From Armatimonadota bacterium (GTDB taxonomy: Bacteria > Armatimonadota > Fimbriimonadia > Fimbriimonadales > Fimbriimonadaceae): a stretch of 64,000 nt of DNA. Each line of letters starts with the position of its first letter. Position 1 is the first letter of the stretch. Positions 17,670 through 25,765 of this stretch are shown in pieces. Under the pieces are notes generated by a model that was given only the letters and a program-made list of their open reading frames with translations, was not told the DNA's origin and searched no databases. Position numbers and translations under genes: made by a program. The stretch spans positions 1 through 64,000 of the forward strand of contig JAFDWQ010000010.1 in NCBI GenBank assembly GCA_018268395.1. The letters are read 5' to 3'.

Positions 17670-18482
17670 ATGCGTTACGGGACCGCTCTTGCTGCTTTGG
17701 CCTTGCTTGCCGTTTCCGTCACCGCTCGCGCCGCGACGGTGACGGTCCACATTTTCAACTTCGATTTTGGGGCGGCACCGCCCGTCCACAGCGACCCTGT
17801 CATCGAAGTCGGCGATACCGTCCAATGGGTGTGGGACTCTGGGGTCCACAGCACGACCAGCGCCGCCGGTCAGGCAGAGTCTTGGAACTCAGGCTTGAAG
17901 AACTCCGGAACGTTCGACAAGACCTTCACGGTGCCGGGCGCTTACGGTTACTACTGCAGCCTGCACGGTCTCGACCTTGGCGGCGGCATGGTCAGCGGGA
18001 TGGCGGGGAAGGTCTTCGTCGCCAACACGTTCTTCCCGACGACCGCCCAACTCTTGCGCGGGTTGCTGGTCTCGGGGAGCGTGGCCGATGTCGCCGTCAG
18101 CGACGACACTTATCTCACGGTGAAACGGGGCCCGACCGCTAACGGGTCGGAAGCACCCATCCAAGTCGTGTTCACGACCACGTCGAGCGTCCTGTCGCCG
18201 CAGATTCTAGGGATCTCGCTAGAAGACGGCGTGAACACGCCGGGCCTGTCCCGAAAGACCGAGTTCTTCAACTATCAGACAGGGCTCTACGAGATCATCG
18301 ACCAGAGCAGCGCGCAGACCGGGGACAAGGTCAACCTGTTCCTCGTCTCGGGTACTGCCTCCCGTTTCGTGGAGCAACAGACCGGCCAGGTCAAAGTCAA
18401 GACTTCGTACTTCGCGACGGGCCCCGTCACGACGGCGTCTTATCGGGCCAGGTTCGACCGTGTGGCCGTTCTCGGACTCTAG
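17670..18482 (+). CDS. exported blue-copper (plastocyanin-like) protein with divergent C-terminal module
   Basis: 270 residues. GGAGG 5 nt before the ATG and a signal peptide ending TARAATV fix the start; a longer frame from 17583 is rejected. Residues ~23-118 are a cupredoxin with type-1 copper ligands His60 (GVHST), Cys96 and His99 (YYCSLHG), and Met111 or Met107. Residues ~132-270 look like a divergent copy of the shared C-terminal module: SGSVADV at the G-rich start, FFNYQTGLYE at the LYDW position, then RFVEQQTGQVKVK and ATGPV. It lacks both conserved cysteines. Predicted periplasmic or surface electron carrier. Confidence 0.85.
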   Translation: MRYGTALAALALLAVSVTARAATVTVHIFNFDFGAAPPVHSDPVIEVGDTVQWVWDSGVHSTTSAAGQAESWNSGLKNSGTFDKTFTVPGAYGYYCSLHGLDLGGGMVSGMAGKVFVANTFFPTTAQLLRGLLVSGSVADVAVSDDTYLTVKRGPTANGSEAPIQVVFTTTSSVLSPQILGISLEDGVNTPGLSRKTEFFNYQTGLYEIIDQSSAQTGDKVNLFLVSGTASRFVEQQTGQVKVKTSYFATGPVTTASYRARFDRVAVLGL

Positions 18483-19054
18483 ACCGTTGCGCCGGACGTC
18501 GTCCGGTCGTTGGTGGAGAAGGCCGAGGACCGGTCTCCGGCCGCAACGGCGCGTGCGAACGCATCGACTTGCTCCCAATCGGTCAATTCGTGGTCGCGGC
18601 CCGTGTCTTGGGGCCCGCCCGAGAGCCGGGCGATCCGTTTCATGAGCATCCGCTTGAGATAAGGGTACTTCGTGTAGTCGAGGGACCCTGCTAGAGAGGC
18701 GATGAAGTCCGGCTCCAATCGAGAGGCGCTGAGGGCCTCTTCGACGATCCGGGCGTCTTCGAGCCGGGCCACGTCCCTCTTGTCGGAAGCGCTCATGCTG
18801 ACCGTGAAGAACGCGACAGTCCGTGAAGCAAGGGCCTCTTGACGCTCTTTGGCCCATTGGCAAAGCTCTGGCGAGGCTGAACCGATGTACACGGGCCCTC
18901 CGAGGACTACCGTCGTCGAATCCTCCCTGACCTCCCCGCCGAACTCGGACACTGTGACGTCGTGGCCCTCGCTCCGCAAAACTTCGGCGATCCGCTCAGC
19001 GATCTTGCGCGTTTGGCCGTGGGTGGTCGCGTAGACGACGTCGGACTTGGGCAC
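18479..19054 (-). CDS. flavodoxin-domain protein, HemG-like
   Basis: 191 residues. The N-terminal FMN phosphate loop reads VVYATTHGQTRKIAERIA, followed by VVLGGPVYIGSASPE. The C-terminal part carries YPYLKRMLMKRIARLSGG and RDHELTDWEQVDAFA, characteristic of HemG-type protoporphyrinogen IX dehydrogenases, which oxidise protoporphyrinogen in heme synthesis using FMN. No other heme gene is in the window, so the role is family inference. The start is GTG at 19054, with CAAACT 6 nt upstream. It overlaps the 3' end of the copper-protein gene by 4 nt (convergent). Confidence 0.8.
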   Translation of the reverse strand: MPKSDVVYATTHGQTRKIAERIAEVLRSEGHDVTVSEFGGEVREDSTTVVLGGPVYIGSASPELCQWAKERQEALASRTVAFFTVSMSASDKRDVARLEDARIVEEALSASRLEPDFIASLAGSLDYTKYPYLKRMLMKRIARLSGGPQDTGRDHELTDWEQVDAFARAVAAGDRSSAFSTNDRTTSGATV

Positions 19055-19060
19055 ACCCCC

Positions 19061-19066
19061 AGTTTG
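19061..19066 (-). promoter_or_regulatory. putative -10 box CAAACT
   Basis: CAAACT on the minus strand, 6 nt upstream of the GTG at 19054. Confidence 0.3.
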
Positions 19067-19121
19067 CCCTAACGTGCGAACGGGACCAGGGCACGCGACC
19101 AGGCTCAGGGCTGCCGCTTTC

Positions 19122-19658
19122 TTAGGCTGCCTTGTTCCGCACCGCGTCGAGCGCGGTATTGAGGCATTCCAGTTCGTCTTGTAGGATCCGGATCTGGAGG
19201 TCGGACTGGAGCATCGACGCGGCGATTTGGGACAGGAGCATCAAGGCCGACGATTCGTCCGGCGTCATCGTGTGTGAACGCCGGTCCAGGACGCACAGCG
19301 AGCCGACGTTCTGACCATCGACGCGGACGGGCGCCCCGGCATAAAACTTAAACTTCAGCTCGCTCACGAGCGGAATGTCGGCAAAACGCTCGTCGTCCGA
19401 AGCGTTCTCGACGCAAAAGACCTCGTTCTGCCGGACGGTGTGGTCGCAGAACGACTGAGAGCGGGGCGTTCCGTCGAACGGAAGCCCGATGTTGGACTTG
19501 AACCATTGGCGGTCCTCCGAAACGAGGCTCAATGCGGCCACCGGGACGCTCAAGATGTGGCAGGCGAGGGCCGTAATCGAGTCGAAGCGCCATTCCGACT
19601 GCGTGTCGAGCACGTCCAGTGCCGCAAGGACCTTGATCCGGGCTTGTTCCGTCGTCAT
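19122..19658 (-). CDS. stand-alone GAF domain protein
   Basis: 178 residues, nearly all one GAF domain. Family-typical runs are FDSITALACHILSVPVAALSLVSEDRQWFKS, RSQSFCDHTVRQNEVFCVEN, RFADIPLV, KFYAGAPVRVDGQNVGSLCVLDRR. Similar free-standing GAF proteins sense small ligands or redox state and usually feed a kinase or cyclase; none is adjacent. The start at 19658 is supported by GGAG 8 nt upstream. Confidence 0.82.
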   Translation of the reverse strand: MTTEQARIKVLAALDVLDTQSEWRFDSITALACHILSVPVAALSLVSEDRQWFKSNIGLPFDGTPRSQSFCDHTVRQNEVFCVENASDDERFADIPLVSELKFKFYAGAPVRVDGQNVGSLCVLDRRSHTMTPDESSALMLLSQIAASMLQSDLQIRILQDELECLNTALDAVRNKAA

Positions 19659-19978
19659 CTTCTTGTCTCCCTGGACGGACGAACCGTCATGAATCAATAA
19701 TCGGTTGTCAGTTGTTCACGCTCTATCCGTACTGACCCCTTTTGCACGCGCTTCTTCGCTCCGTTTGACCTTGAGGACCGTCGAGCCTCATTTCATAAGG
19801 CGTACCGCAGGCCACGGAAGGGGCTGCACCGAATACAAAGACGCCCTCAGCGCTTCCTGTCCCCAGGTATGTACAAAAGAATCGTTCTTTCTGTCGAAGT
19901 CCCGTCCAGGCCCTTGGGACGACGGCCGTAACTCGACCGGACGGGGCGTACCGAGAGGTCTCCGGTGTAACCTGGGCC
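19659..19978. other. 320-bp divergent intergenic region
   Basis: Control region between the GAF gene (leftward) and the amidohydrolase gene (rightward). The left edge holds the GAF Shine-Dalgarno. The right edge has TAACCT at 19968-19973, 5 nt before the ATG at 19979. A TTGACC at 19765-19770 has no well-spaced -10 partner. No RNA gene or ORF of coding character was seen. Confidence 0.4.
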
Positions 19979-21412
19979 ATGACCCGACGCCGATTCCTGG
20001 GACAGGCCGCGTCCTTCGCCCCGACCTTGGCCCTTTTGGGCGCCGATTCCGGCGGTTTCGCCGCCGAGACCGCGTTGATCGGGGGCCGTGTCCTCGACCC
20101 GGAGTCAAAGACCGACAAGCGGCTGAACGTGGGGATGACAGGCGGCCGGATCGTGGCCTTGACTTCCGAGAGGTTGAACGCGAAGCGGACGGTCGACGTC
20201 AGCGGACTCGTCGTCTGCCCCGGGTTCATCGATCCGATCTCCCACGGCCAGGACATGGAGAACGACCGCGTGCAAGTCCTCGACGGAGTCACGACGAAGC
20301 TCCAACTCGAGTCAGGGGCCCCAGACGTCGACGTTTGGTACGACGGTCAAAAGGGGCGACGACTCTGCCACTACGGGACGGCCACCGGTCATGGTTGGGC
20401 AAGGACGTCCGTCCTCGGGGACGACACCGAAGCGTCCAAACGCGCGGCAGACGAGAAGGAGACCGCTCAAATCGCGGACTTCGTCGACCGCGCCCTCAAG
20501 CGCGGAGCTTTGGCCGTCGGCTTCGGACTGGAATACAGGCCGCAGTCGGGTCGCAAGGAGGTTCTGGACGTGTTCGCCGTCGCCGCCCGGCACGGTGTGG
20601 CGTGTCACTGCCACGTCCGGTACGGGACCGTTGCGGACGACCAGAGCGCCGTCGTGGGGATCCAGGAGGTTTTGGCCGATGCCGTAGCGACCGGGGCCGG
20701 ACTCCACGTCGTCCACGTCCCAAGCATGGGGCTGAGCCGGACTGAGGAGGCGCTCCGTCTCATCGAGAGGGCCCAAGCCCGAGGCTTGGACGTGACGTGC
20801 GACTTCTATCCCTATACGGCCTTTGGCACGGAGATCGGATCCGAAGTGTTCGCCGAAGGGTGGCAGCAGAGGTTCGGGATCGACTATGGCGACGTCGAAT
20901 GGGGCAAGACCCACGAGCGGTTGACCCGCGAGACGTTCGAAAAGTACCGGGCTGAGGGTGGGTTCGTCGCAGCCCATGCGATCCCCGAGCGGGCCGTCGT
21001 CGCGGCCCTGGTAAGCCCTGCGTCCATGATCGGCACCGACGGCGGGTTGGAGAACGGCGTCGGACATCCCCGGAGCGCGGGCACGTACGCCCGGATCCTG
21101 GGCCGCTACGTCAGACAGCAGAAGGCCGTCTCCCTGATGACAGCGGTCGAGAAGGCCACCCTGCGGCCCGCGAAACGGATGGAAAAGGTGTGTCCGGATT
21201 TCAAGCGGAAGGGCCGGGTCAAAGTCGGGTGCGACGCCGACCTCTGCGTCTTCGACCCTGAGACGGTCATCGACCAAGCGACCTTCGACGGTCCGGCACG
21301 ACCGTCCGTCGGGTTCCGCCACGTTTTCGTGGGCGGCGTCCAGGTGGTCGACGAGGGGCAGTTGGTGGAGGACGTGCGGCCGGGGCGGCCGTTGCGCGGC
21401 AAAATCCGATGA
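19979..21412 (+). CDS. amidohydrolase, N-acyl-D-amino-acid deacylase type, exported
   Basis: 477 residues. The N-terminus TRRRFLGQAASFAP plus the following hydrophobic stretch looks like a Tat signal. The metal-dependent hydrolase core has GGRVLDPESKTD, VVCPGFIDPISHGQD, VACHCHVRYG, LHVVHVPSM and SMIGTDGG. The usual HxH after PGFID is reduced to a single His (DPISH). The C-terminal composite-domain segment is KRKGRVKVGCDADLCVFDPETV. Predicted hydrolysis of N-acyl-D-amino acids or a related amide in the cell envelope. Its stop overlaps the following GNAT gene by 4 nt. Confidence 0.83.
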   Translation: MTRRRFLGQAASFAPTLALLGADSGGFAAETALIGGRVLDPESKTDKRLNVGMTGGRIVALTSERLNAKRTVDVSGLVVCPGFIDPISHGQDMENDRVQVLDGVTTKLQLESGAPDVDVWYDGQKGRRLCHYGTATGHGWARTSVLGDDTEASKRAADEKETAQIADFVDRALKRGALAVGFGLEYRPQSGRKEVLDVFAVAARHGVACHCHVRYGTVADDQSAVVGIQEVLADAVATGAGLHVVHVPSMGLSRTEEALRLIERAQARGLDVTCDFYPYTAFGTEIGSEVFAEGWQQRFGIDYGDVEWGKTHERLTRETFEKYRAEGGFVAAHAIPERAVVAALVSPASMIGTDGGLENGVGHPRSAGTYARILGRYVRQQKAVSLMTAVEKATLRPAKRMEKVCPDFKRKGRVKVGCDADLCVFDPETVIDQATFDGPARPSVGFRHVFVGGVQVVDEGQLVEDVRPGRPLRGKIR

Positions 21413-21987
21413 ACGCTCGCTCTTCGGGTCTCGATTTGAAGCCGATCGTCGACGGACCGATCGTGACCGCCCGGACCCAGATCCGGCGCCTGAGCCATGC
21501 CGACGCCCCCGACCTTTACGACGTCTTCTCCGATCCGGCGGTGATGCGCTATTGGTCGTCGCCGCCGTACGAGAGGACGGACCAGGTCACCAGGCTTATC
21601 GACGCGGTCGAGGCGGGCTACGACGACGGCTCCTTCTTTCAGTTCGGGATCGTGGACGCGTCGGAGTCCAAGGTCGTCGGGACTTGCACCCTTCATCAGA
21701 TCGACAGACAGAACCGTCGGGCCGAGGTGGGTTACGTCTTAGGCCGTCGTTCTTGGGGCCGAGGCTTGATGTCCGAGGCATTGACCGCCCTCCTGACGGT
21801 CTGCTTCAGGGACGTCGGATTTCACCGTATCGAGGCCGACACCGATCCGAGGAACGCGGCGTCCGTCCGGTTACTCGAGCGGCTCGGGTTCCAAAGGGAA
21901 GGACTCCTCCGGCAACGTTGGATCGTCGCGGGCGAAGTGTCGGACACCGCGTTTTACGGCCTCTTAGCCGACGAATGGAGCCCCTGA
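21409..21987 (+). CDS. GNAT acetyltransferase, RimJ/RimL-like
   Basis: 192 residues. Features of the RimJ-type GNAT family are IRRLSHADAPDLYDVFSDP, VVGTCTLHQID, EVGYVLGRRSWGRGLMSEAL (acetyl-CoA pyrophosphate loop) and DTDPRNAASVRLLERLGFQREG. It acetylates an N-terminal or side-chain amine; the substrate is unknown. It is the second gene of a likely operon with the amidohydrolase (ATGA overlap) and is followed 3 nt later by another GNAT. Confidence 0.88.
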   Translation: MNARSSGLDLKPIVDGPIVTARTQIRRLSHADAPDLYDVFSDPAVMRYWSSPPYERTDQVTRLIDAVEAGYDDGSFFQFGIVDASESKVVGTCTLHQIDRQNRRAEVGYVLGRRSWGRGLMSEALTALLTVCFRDVGFHRIEADTDPRNAASVRLLERLGFQREGLLRQRWIVAGEVSDTAFYGLLADEWSP

Positions 21988-21990
21988 GCC

Positions 21991-22581
21991 GTGGCCGACG
22001 TCATGTTCCGGTGGGAGGGGCCAGGTGCTTTCGAGGAGCACGGGCTTATCCCGATCTCTTTCATGGTCCAAGCCACGGTCGATCTGGACGTGTTGCTTCG
22101 GACGGAGGGCCGGACCGTCGTCGCCGTCCCACGTCCTTCTTACGAGAAGGACTATGACGCGGTACCGACCGAACGGCCCGCTTCCTATTCGAGAAACGGG
22201 GACACGGGCCGGTGGCTGGTGCTCGGTGCGTTCGCCGATGGGCGCCGGGTCGGGGGCGTCGTCCTGGCCCCACGGGCCAACGGGTTCGCCTTTGCCGAGG
22301 ACCGGCACCGTGCGGCGGTGATCGTCGACCTGCGCGTCTCGCCAGACTTTCGAGGCATCGGGATCGGCCGACGACTGATCGAGGAGTCTTGCTCCCACGT
22401 CGCGGGTCTGGGAACGGAGACCTTGGTCGTCGAGACACAAGACACGAACGTCCCGGCCTGCAGGCTCTACTCGTCCTGCGGTTTCTCCGTCTTTACGGTC
22501 GATCGCCTCGCCTATGGCGAAGACACTGACGAGGCGCTGATCGGGTGGGAACGGAGCCTCGAGGCCGTCAGGATCCGGTAG
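21991..22581 (+). CDS. GNAT acetyltransferase
   Basis: 196 residues. Residues ~65-165 carry a GNAT core: GRRVGGVVLAPR, AAVIVDLRVSPDFRGIGIGRRLIEESC (acetyl-CoA loop RGIGIGR), LVVETQDTNVPACRLYSSCGFSVF. The N-terminal third is unlike the first GNAT. The start is GTG at 21991, 3 nt after the preceding stop. The last 14 nt overlap the 3' end of the convergent sugar dehydrogenase gene. Substrate unknown. Confidence 0.84.
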   Translation: MADVMFRWEGPGAFEEHGLIPISFMVQATVDLDVLLRTEGRTVVAVPRPSYEKDYDAVPTERPASYSRNGDTGRWLVLGAFADGRRVGGVVLAPRANGFAFAEDRHRAAVIVDLRVSPDFRGIGIGRRLIEESCSHVAGLGTETLVVETQDTNVPACRLYSSCGFSVFTVDRLAYGEDTDEALIGWERSLEAVRIR

Positions 22582-24028
22582 GCACGAGCCGTACGATCCG
22601 GTCCGGTCCGTTGACGGCGATATAGACCGTCCCGTCCGGGGCTACGTTGATGTCACGGATCCGACCGATGCCGGACACGACTTCTTCTCTTTCGATCAGC
22701 TTGCCGTCCTTGACCCTCATCCGCCAAACCGTGTTCCCGGCGAGTCCGCCCGCCAAGAGGTCGCCCTTCCAACCGGGGAACGCGTCACCTTTGACGAGGG
22801 TCAGACCGCTCGCTGCGATCGAGGGCAGCCAGCGGTAGACGGGCTGGACAAAGTCCTGACCTTGGGCCGGCCATGGTGTCACGAACGGCGTGTCGTTGTA
22901 GTTGATCGAGAACGCCACCACGGGCCAACCGTAGTTGCCGCCCTTCTGGATGAGGTTGAACTCGTCGCCACCTCTCGGGCCGTGTTCGGTGTCCCATAGC
23001 CGGCCTTCTGCGTCGAAAGCGAGGCCTTGAGGGTTCCGGTGGCCGTAGCTCCACATCGGGTTGCCGTCGACCGGGTTGTCCTTCGGGACGCTCCCGTCCT
23101 CGTTGAGGCGCATGATCTTGCCATAAGGCGTCGTCTGGCTCTGCGCACCCATGTTGGTCCCGCGTTCACCGACGGAGAAGTAGACGTGCCCCTTCCCATC
23201 GAAGGCGATCTTCGCGCCGAAATGGATGCCCGCGCCGCTATACGTTTCCTGCGGTGCCTGATAGACCGTCTCTTCGGACGTCCACGACGCGTCGTCACCG
23301 GTCCACGACAGCTTGCCGCGGACGACCTTGGTCATGGCCCCCCGTCCGCTTTCGGCGGGATCGGCCAGGGCCAGGTAGACCCATCCGTTCTTCGCGTAGT
23401 CCGGATGGACGCGGACGTCGGACATCCCGCCTTGTCCTTGTTCGACCGACTTCGGGAGGTTTGCGACGGTGCCGACTTTTTGGCCGTCCTTGACGATCCA
23501 GAGGCTTCCGTTCCGGTTGGTCATCAGCATGCGACCGTCCGGGAGCCAGTCGACCGACCACGGGGTCGACATGCCCCCTTCTAGGACTTTTTCGATGCGG
23601 AACGACGCGCGGTCGGTCTTCCAGACGCCGTCTTCGGACCGTGGCCCCCAACCTGAAGCCCTCAGCCCTTTGAACTGGAGCTCCCGAAGGTGGACGACCA
23701 GTGCCCAGATCTGTCGGTCGTTCAGTGATCCGCCGTACGCTTCCATGCCCATGTCCTTGACCCCGTCCTTGATCGCGTCGAAGAACGGTTTGTCGAGGCT
23801 TTGCTCGAATTTCTCGGCCGTAAGCAATGTCTTCGTCCCGGCTCCTCCCCCTTCGCCCCGAGCGCCGTGGCATTTGGCGCACGTGTCGTTGTACAGCGCG
23901 GTGACGTTGTTCGCGTCTTGAACGCCTGTCGGTCCGGGCGCGACGCCCTTGTCTTCCGGCCGGGCAAGGCATGCGGCAGTCGCCGCGGTTCCGGCGGTCA
24001 AAAGGGCGAGCTTCGAAGCGAGCGTCAT
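22568..24028 (-). CDS. cytochrome c-PQQ sugar dehydrogenase fusion
   Basis: 486 residues. The N-terminal hydrophobic stretch ends TAATAAC, a possible lipoprotein cysteine (Cys20). Residues ~40-115 are a monoheme cytochrome c with Cys50-x2-Cys53-His54 (CAKCH). Residues ~130-486 are a GSDH-type propeller (soluble aldose dehydrogenase, PQQ-dependent) with STPWSVDWLPDGRML, GGMSDVRVHPDY, GSVPKDNPVDG, SYGHRNPQGLAFDAEG and TEHGPRGGDEFNLI. The fused heme would accept electrons from PQQ outside the membrane. A TATCCT box lies 8 nt before the ATG. No PQQ synthesis genes are in the window. Confidence 0.9.
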   Translation of the reverse strand: MTLASKLALLTAGTAATAACLARPEDKGVAPGPTGVQDANNVTALYNDTCAKCHGARGEGGGAGTKTLLTAEKFEQSLDKPFFDAIKDGVKDMGMEAYGGSLNDRQIWALVVHLRELQFKGLRASGWGPRSEDGVWKTDRASFRIEKVLEGGMSTPWSVDWLPDGRMLMTNRNGSLWIVKDGQKVGTVANLPKSVEQGQGGMSDVRVHPDYAKNGWVYLALADPAESGRGAMTKVVRGKLSWTGDDASWTSEETVYQAPQETYSGAGIHFGAKIAFDGKGHVYFSVGERGTNMGAQSQTTPYGKIMRLNEDGSVPKDNPVDGNPMWSYGHRNPQGLAFDAEGRLWDTEHGPRGGDEFNLIQKGGNYGWPVVAFSINYNDTPFVTPWPAQGQDFVQPVYRWLPSIAASGLTLVKGDAFPGWKGDLLAGGLAGNTVWRMRVKDGKLIEREEVVSGIGRIRDINVAPDGTVYIAVNGPDRIVRLVPTGS

Positions 24029-24100
24029 CGCACCAGAGGATACTCGCCCGGATCAGGGCCCTGTTCCGTCGCGGCTTGGGCCGGAGGTATGGTCCACGGC

Positions 24101-24328
24101 ATGAAAGGGTTCACCCAAGAACAGCTCGAAGCCGCACGGCCGAACCGGGCTTTGACGGACTGCGTCGCGTATTGCCTGGACGCCTTGTTCGCCGACCAGA
24201 CCCGCGATCCGTCGGAGTCCGTCGTCGACGGCCTGACGTTCGAGGCCCTGATCGGAACCCTGCTCTTGGCCCGTGACTATGCGGCTCCGATGGACGGCTT
24301 CTTCGACGACGGCCCCGAAGACTGTTAA
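24101..24328 (+). CDS. small acidic protein of unknown function
   Basis: 75 residues, acidic, with KGFTQEQLEAARPNRALTDC, then GLTFEALIGTLLLARDYA and an end rich in Asp and Glu (DGFFDDGPEDC). No family is recognised. ATG 24101 is preferred because TATGGT lies 6 nt upstream; ATG 24089 would add four residues and sits too close to its GGAGG. It is divergent from the sugar dehydrogenase gene and precedes a small exported protein. Confidence 0.55.
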   Translation: MKGFTQEQLEAARPNRALTDCVAYCLDALFADQTRDPSESVVDGLTFEALIGTLLLARDYAAPMDGFFDDGPEDC

Positions 24329-24370
24329 GGGGTCCCGGTACCCGTGAGCGTCAGCGGCGTGTAAGTCTCC

Positions 24371-24874
24371 ATGCTCGTTACCGCAGCACTCACGATGACG
24401 GCCATGAGCATGACCAAGGGACAGGATCCTTCGAGCGCTCCTCCCATCAAGGGCATGCCGTACCTTTCCATCCAACGCGTCGAACAGATCGACAACCTCG
24501 ACAAGGGTGACGCTCTCGGCAAGAACCGCGCCGACTTCTACGCGATCGTCACCGTGAACGGAGTCCGCACCCAGACGCAGGTCTTGGCGACCGACGACGG
24601 CCGACCGGACTGGAACATTCCCTTGGACTACTCCAAGCGGGTTTCCAGGATCACGGTGCGGCTCATGGACGACGACGGAGGCTTAGAAGCCAAAGACGAC
24701 CACGCCGATATCTGCCCGAAAGCGCACCGGAAAGACCTGACGTTCACGTATGACAGGGGGACCGGCCGCTTGTCCGGCGACGTACGCGGTCGCTTGAACC
24801 GTTCCGTCGTTTCCGAGGGACTGGGGGACGACGACCGCGCAAGGATCACGTTCGTCGTCCGCAAGACTCGGTGA
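24371..24874 (+). CDS. small exported protein, C2-like
   Basis: 167 residues. A short hydrophobic N-terminus (LVTAALTMTAMSM) may be a signal peptide. The mature part, DFYAIVTVNGVRTQTQVLAT then SRITVRLMDDDGGLEAKDDHADICP, has the alternating pattern and acidic loop seen in C2-like beta-sandwiches; this is a shape argument only. It converges on the carbonic anhydrase gene with a 6-nt gap. Confidence 0.6.
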   Translation: MLVTAALTMTAMSMTKGQDPSSAPPIKGMPYLSIQRVEQIDNLDKGDALGKNRADFYAIVTVNGVRTQTQVLATDDGRPDWNIPLDYSKRVSRITVRLMDDDGGLEAKDDHADICPKAHRKDLTFTYDRGTGRLSGDVRGRLNRSVVSEGLGDDDRARITFVVRKTR

Positions 24875-24880
24875 GACGGA

Positions 24881-25627
24881 TCAGTCGCGATGGACTTTGA
24901 CGAAGGCCTTGCCGTCCTTAGGACGACTGGCCGAAACCGTTCGGACCAAGCCCGTCGAGACGTCGTACACGGCCCCGATCACGGTCAAGCGGCCCGACGC
25001 GACCAGTTCTGCCAACGGGGCGCCCGCGACCGTCTTCGAGACCGTCCGGGCCACGTTGGCTTCGACGGCGTTCTTGAAAAAGTCTCCCGGCTTCGACTTG
25101 GCCGCTGCGACGGCGGGAAGGATTTCCGCGACAAGGTCGAAAATGTGACCTTCATGCTTGGCCGAGCCGTGCGCCGCCGTCGGCTTGTGGCCGTCCTTCG
25201 TGCCGTGCCCGTGGCCGGCCTTTGGCGCCGCAGAGGCGTCCATCGCGGCTTTCACGGCGCCGCACTTCTCGTGTCCGAGGATCACGACAAGTCCGGATCC
25301 CAAATGCTCGACGGCGTATTCGACGCTTGCGAGGACGTAGGGATCGGCCACGTTGCCCGCAACCCGGACGACGAAAAGGTCGCCAAGGCCTTGGTCGAAG
25401 ATGATTTCGGGCGAGAGCCTCGAATCTGCGCACGTTAGGACCACCGCATAGGGGTGTTGGCCCTTCGCGACCTCGACCATCCGGTCCCGGCCCTGGTTCG
25501 GGTGGATCGGACGGCCGTCGATGAACCGCCGGTTACCGGCTTTGAGCCTGTCGATCGGGAGGAGCGCGTCGTCCGTCGATGCGGGAAGGCCGGCGAACGC
25601 GGCAGCAAGGAGTCCGGTGATGACCAT
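24881..25627 (-). CDS. beta-carbonic anhydrase with a histidine-rich insert
   Basis: 248 residues. Zinc ligands are visible as Cys66-x-Asp68-x-Arg70 (CADSR) and His119-x2-Cys122 (GHEKC), and the family's GNVADP and SVEYAVEHLG are present, so CO2/bicarbonate interconversion is predicted. The N-terminus (MVITGLLAAAFAGLPAS) is hydrophobic and suggests export. Between residues ~131 and 161 lies an insert with six histidines (GHGHG, DGHKP, AAHG, KHEGH) absent from ordinary beta-CAs. The start at 25627 is the first ATG before the family region; longer frames are non-coding in character. Confidence 0.9.
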   Translation of the reverse strand: MVITGLLAAAFAGLPASTDDALLPIDRLKAGNRRFIDGRPIHPNQGRDRMVEVAKGQHPYAVVLTCADSRLSPEIIFDQGLGDLFVVRVAGNVADPYVLASVEYAVEHLGSGLVVILGHEKCGAVKAAMDASAAPKAGHGHGTKDGHKPTAAHGSAKHEGHIFDLVAEILPAVAAAKSKPGDFFKNAVEANVARTVSKTVAGAPLAELVASGRLTVIGAVYDVSTGLVRTVSASRPKDGKAFVKVHRD

Positions 25628-25765
25628 GTTGTTAAGAGGATTCTTGGGGAGCGGCGGGCCGATCCCCACGGCTTCCGGACACAATCCCGCAGTTCCACGG
25701 GCACGGCTTTCTTGATCTCGGCACTTTGGTAATCCGGCCGGCCTCGTATAGAATGGGAGACGATC

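Noticed and set aside
20312-21322. 336-codon minus-strand frame
   Set aside because: Opposite the amidohydrolase gene, no family character.
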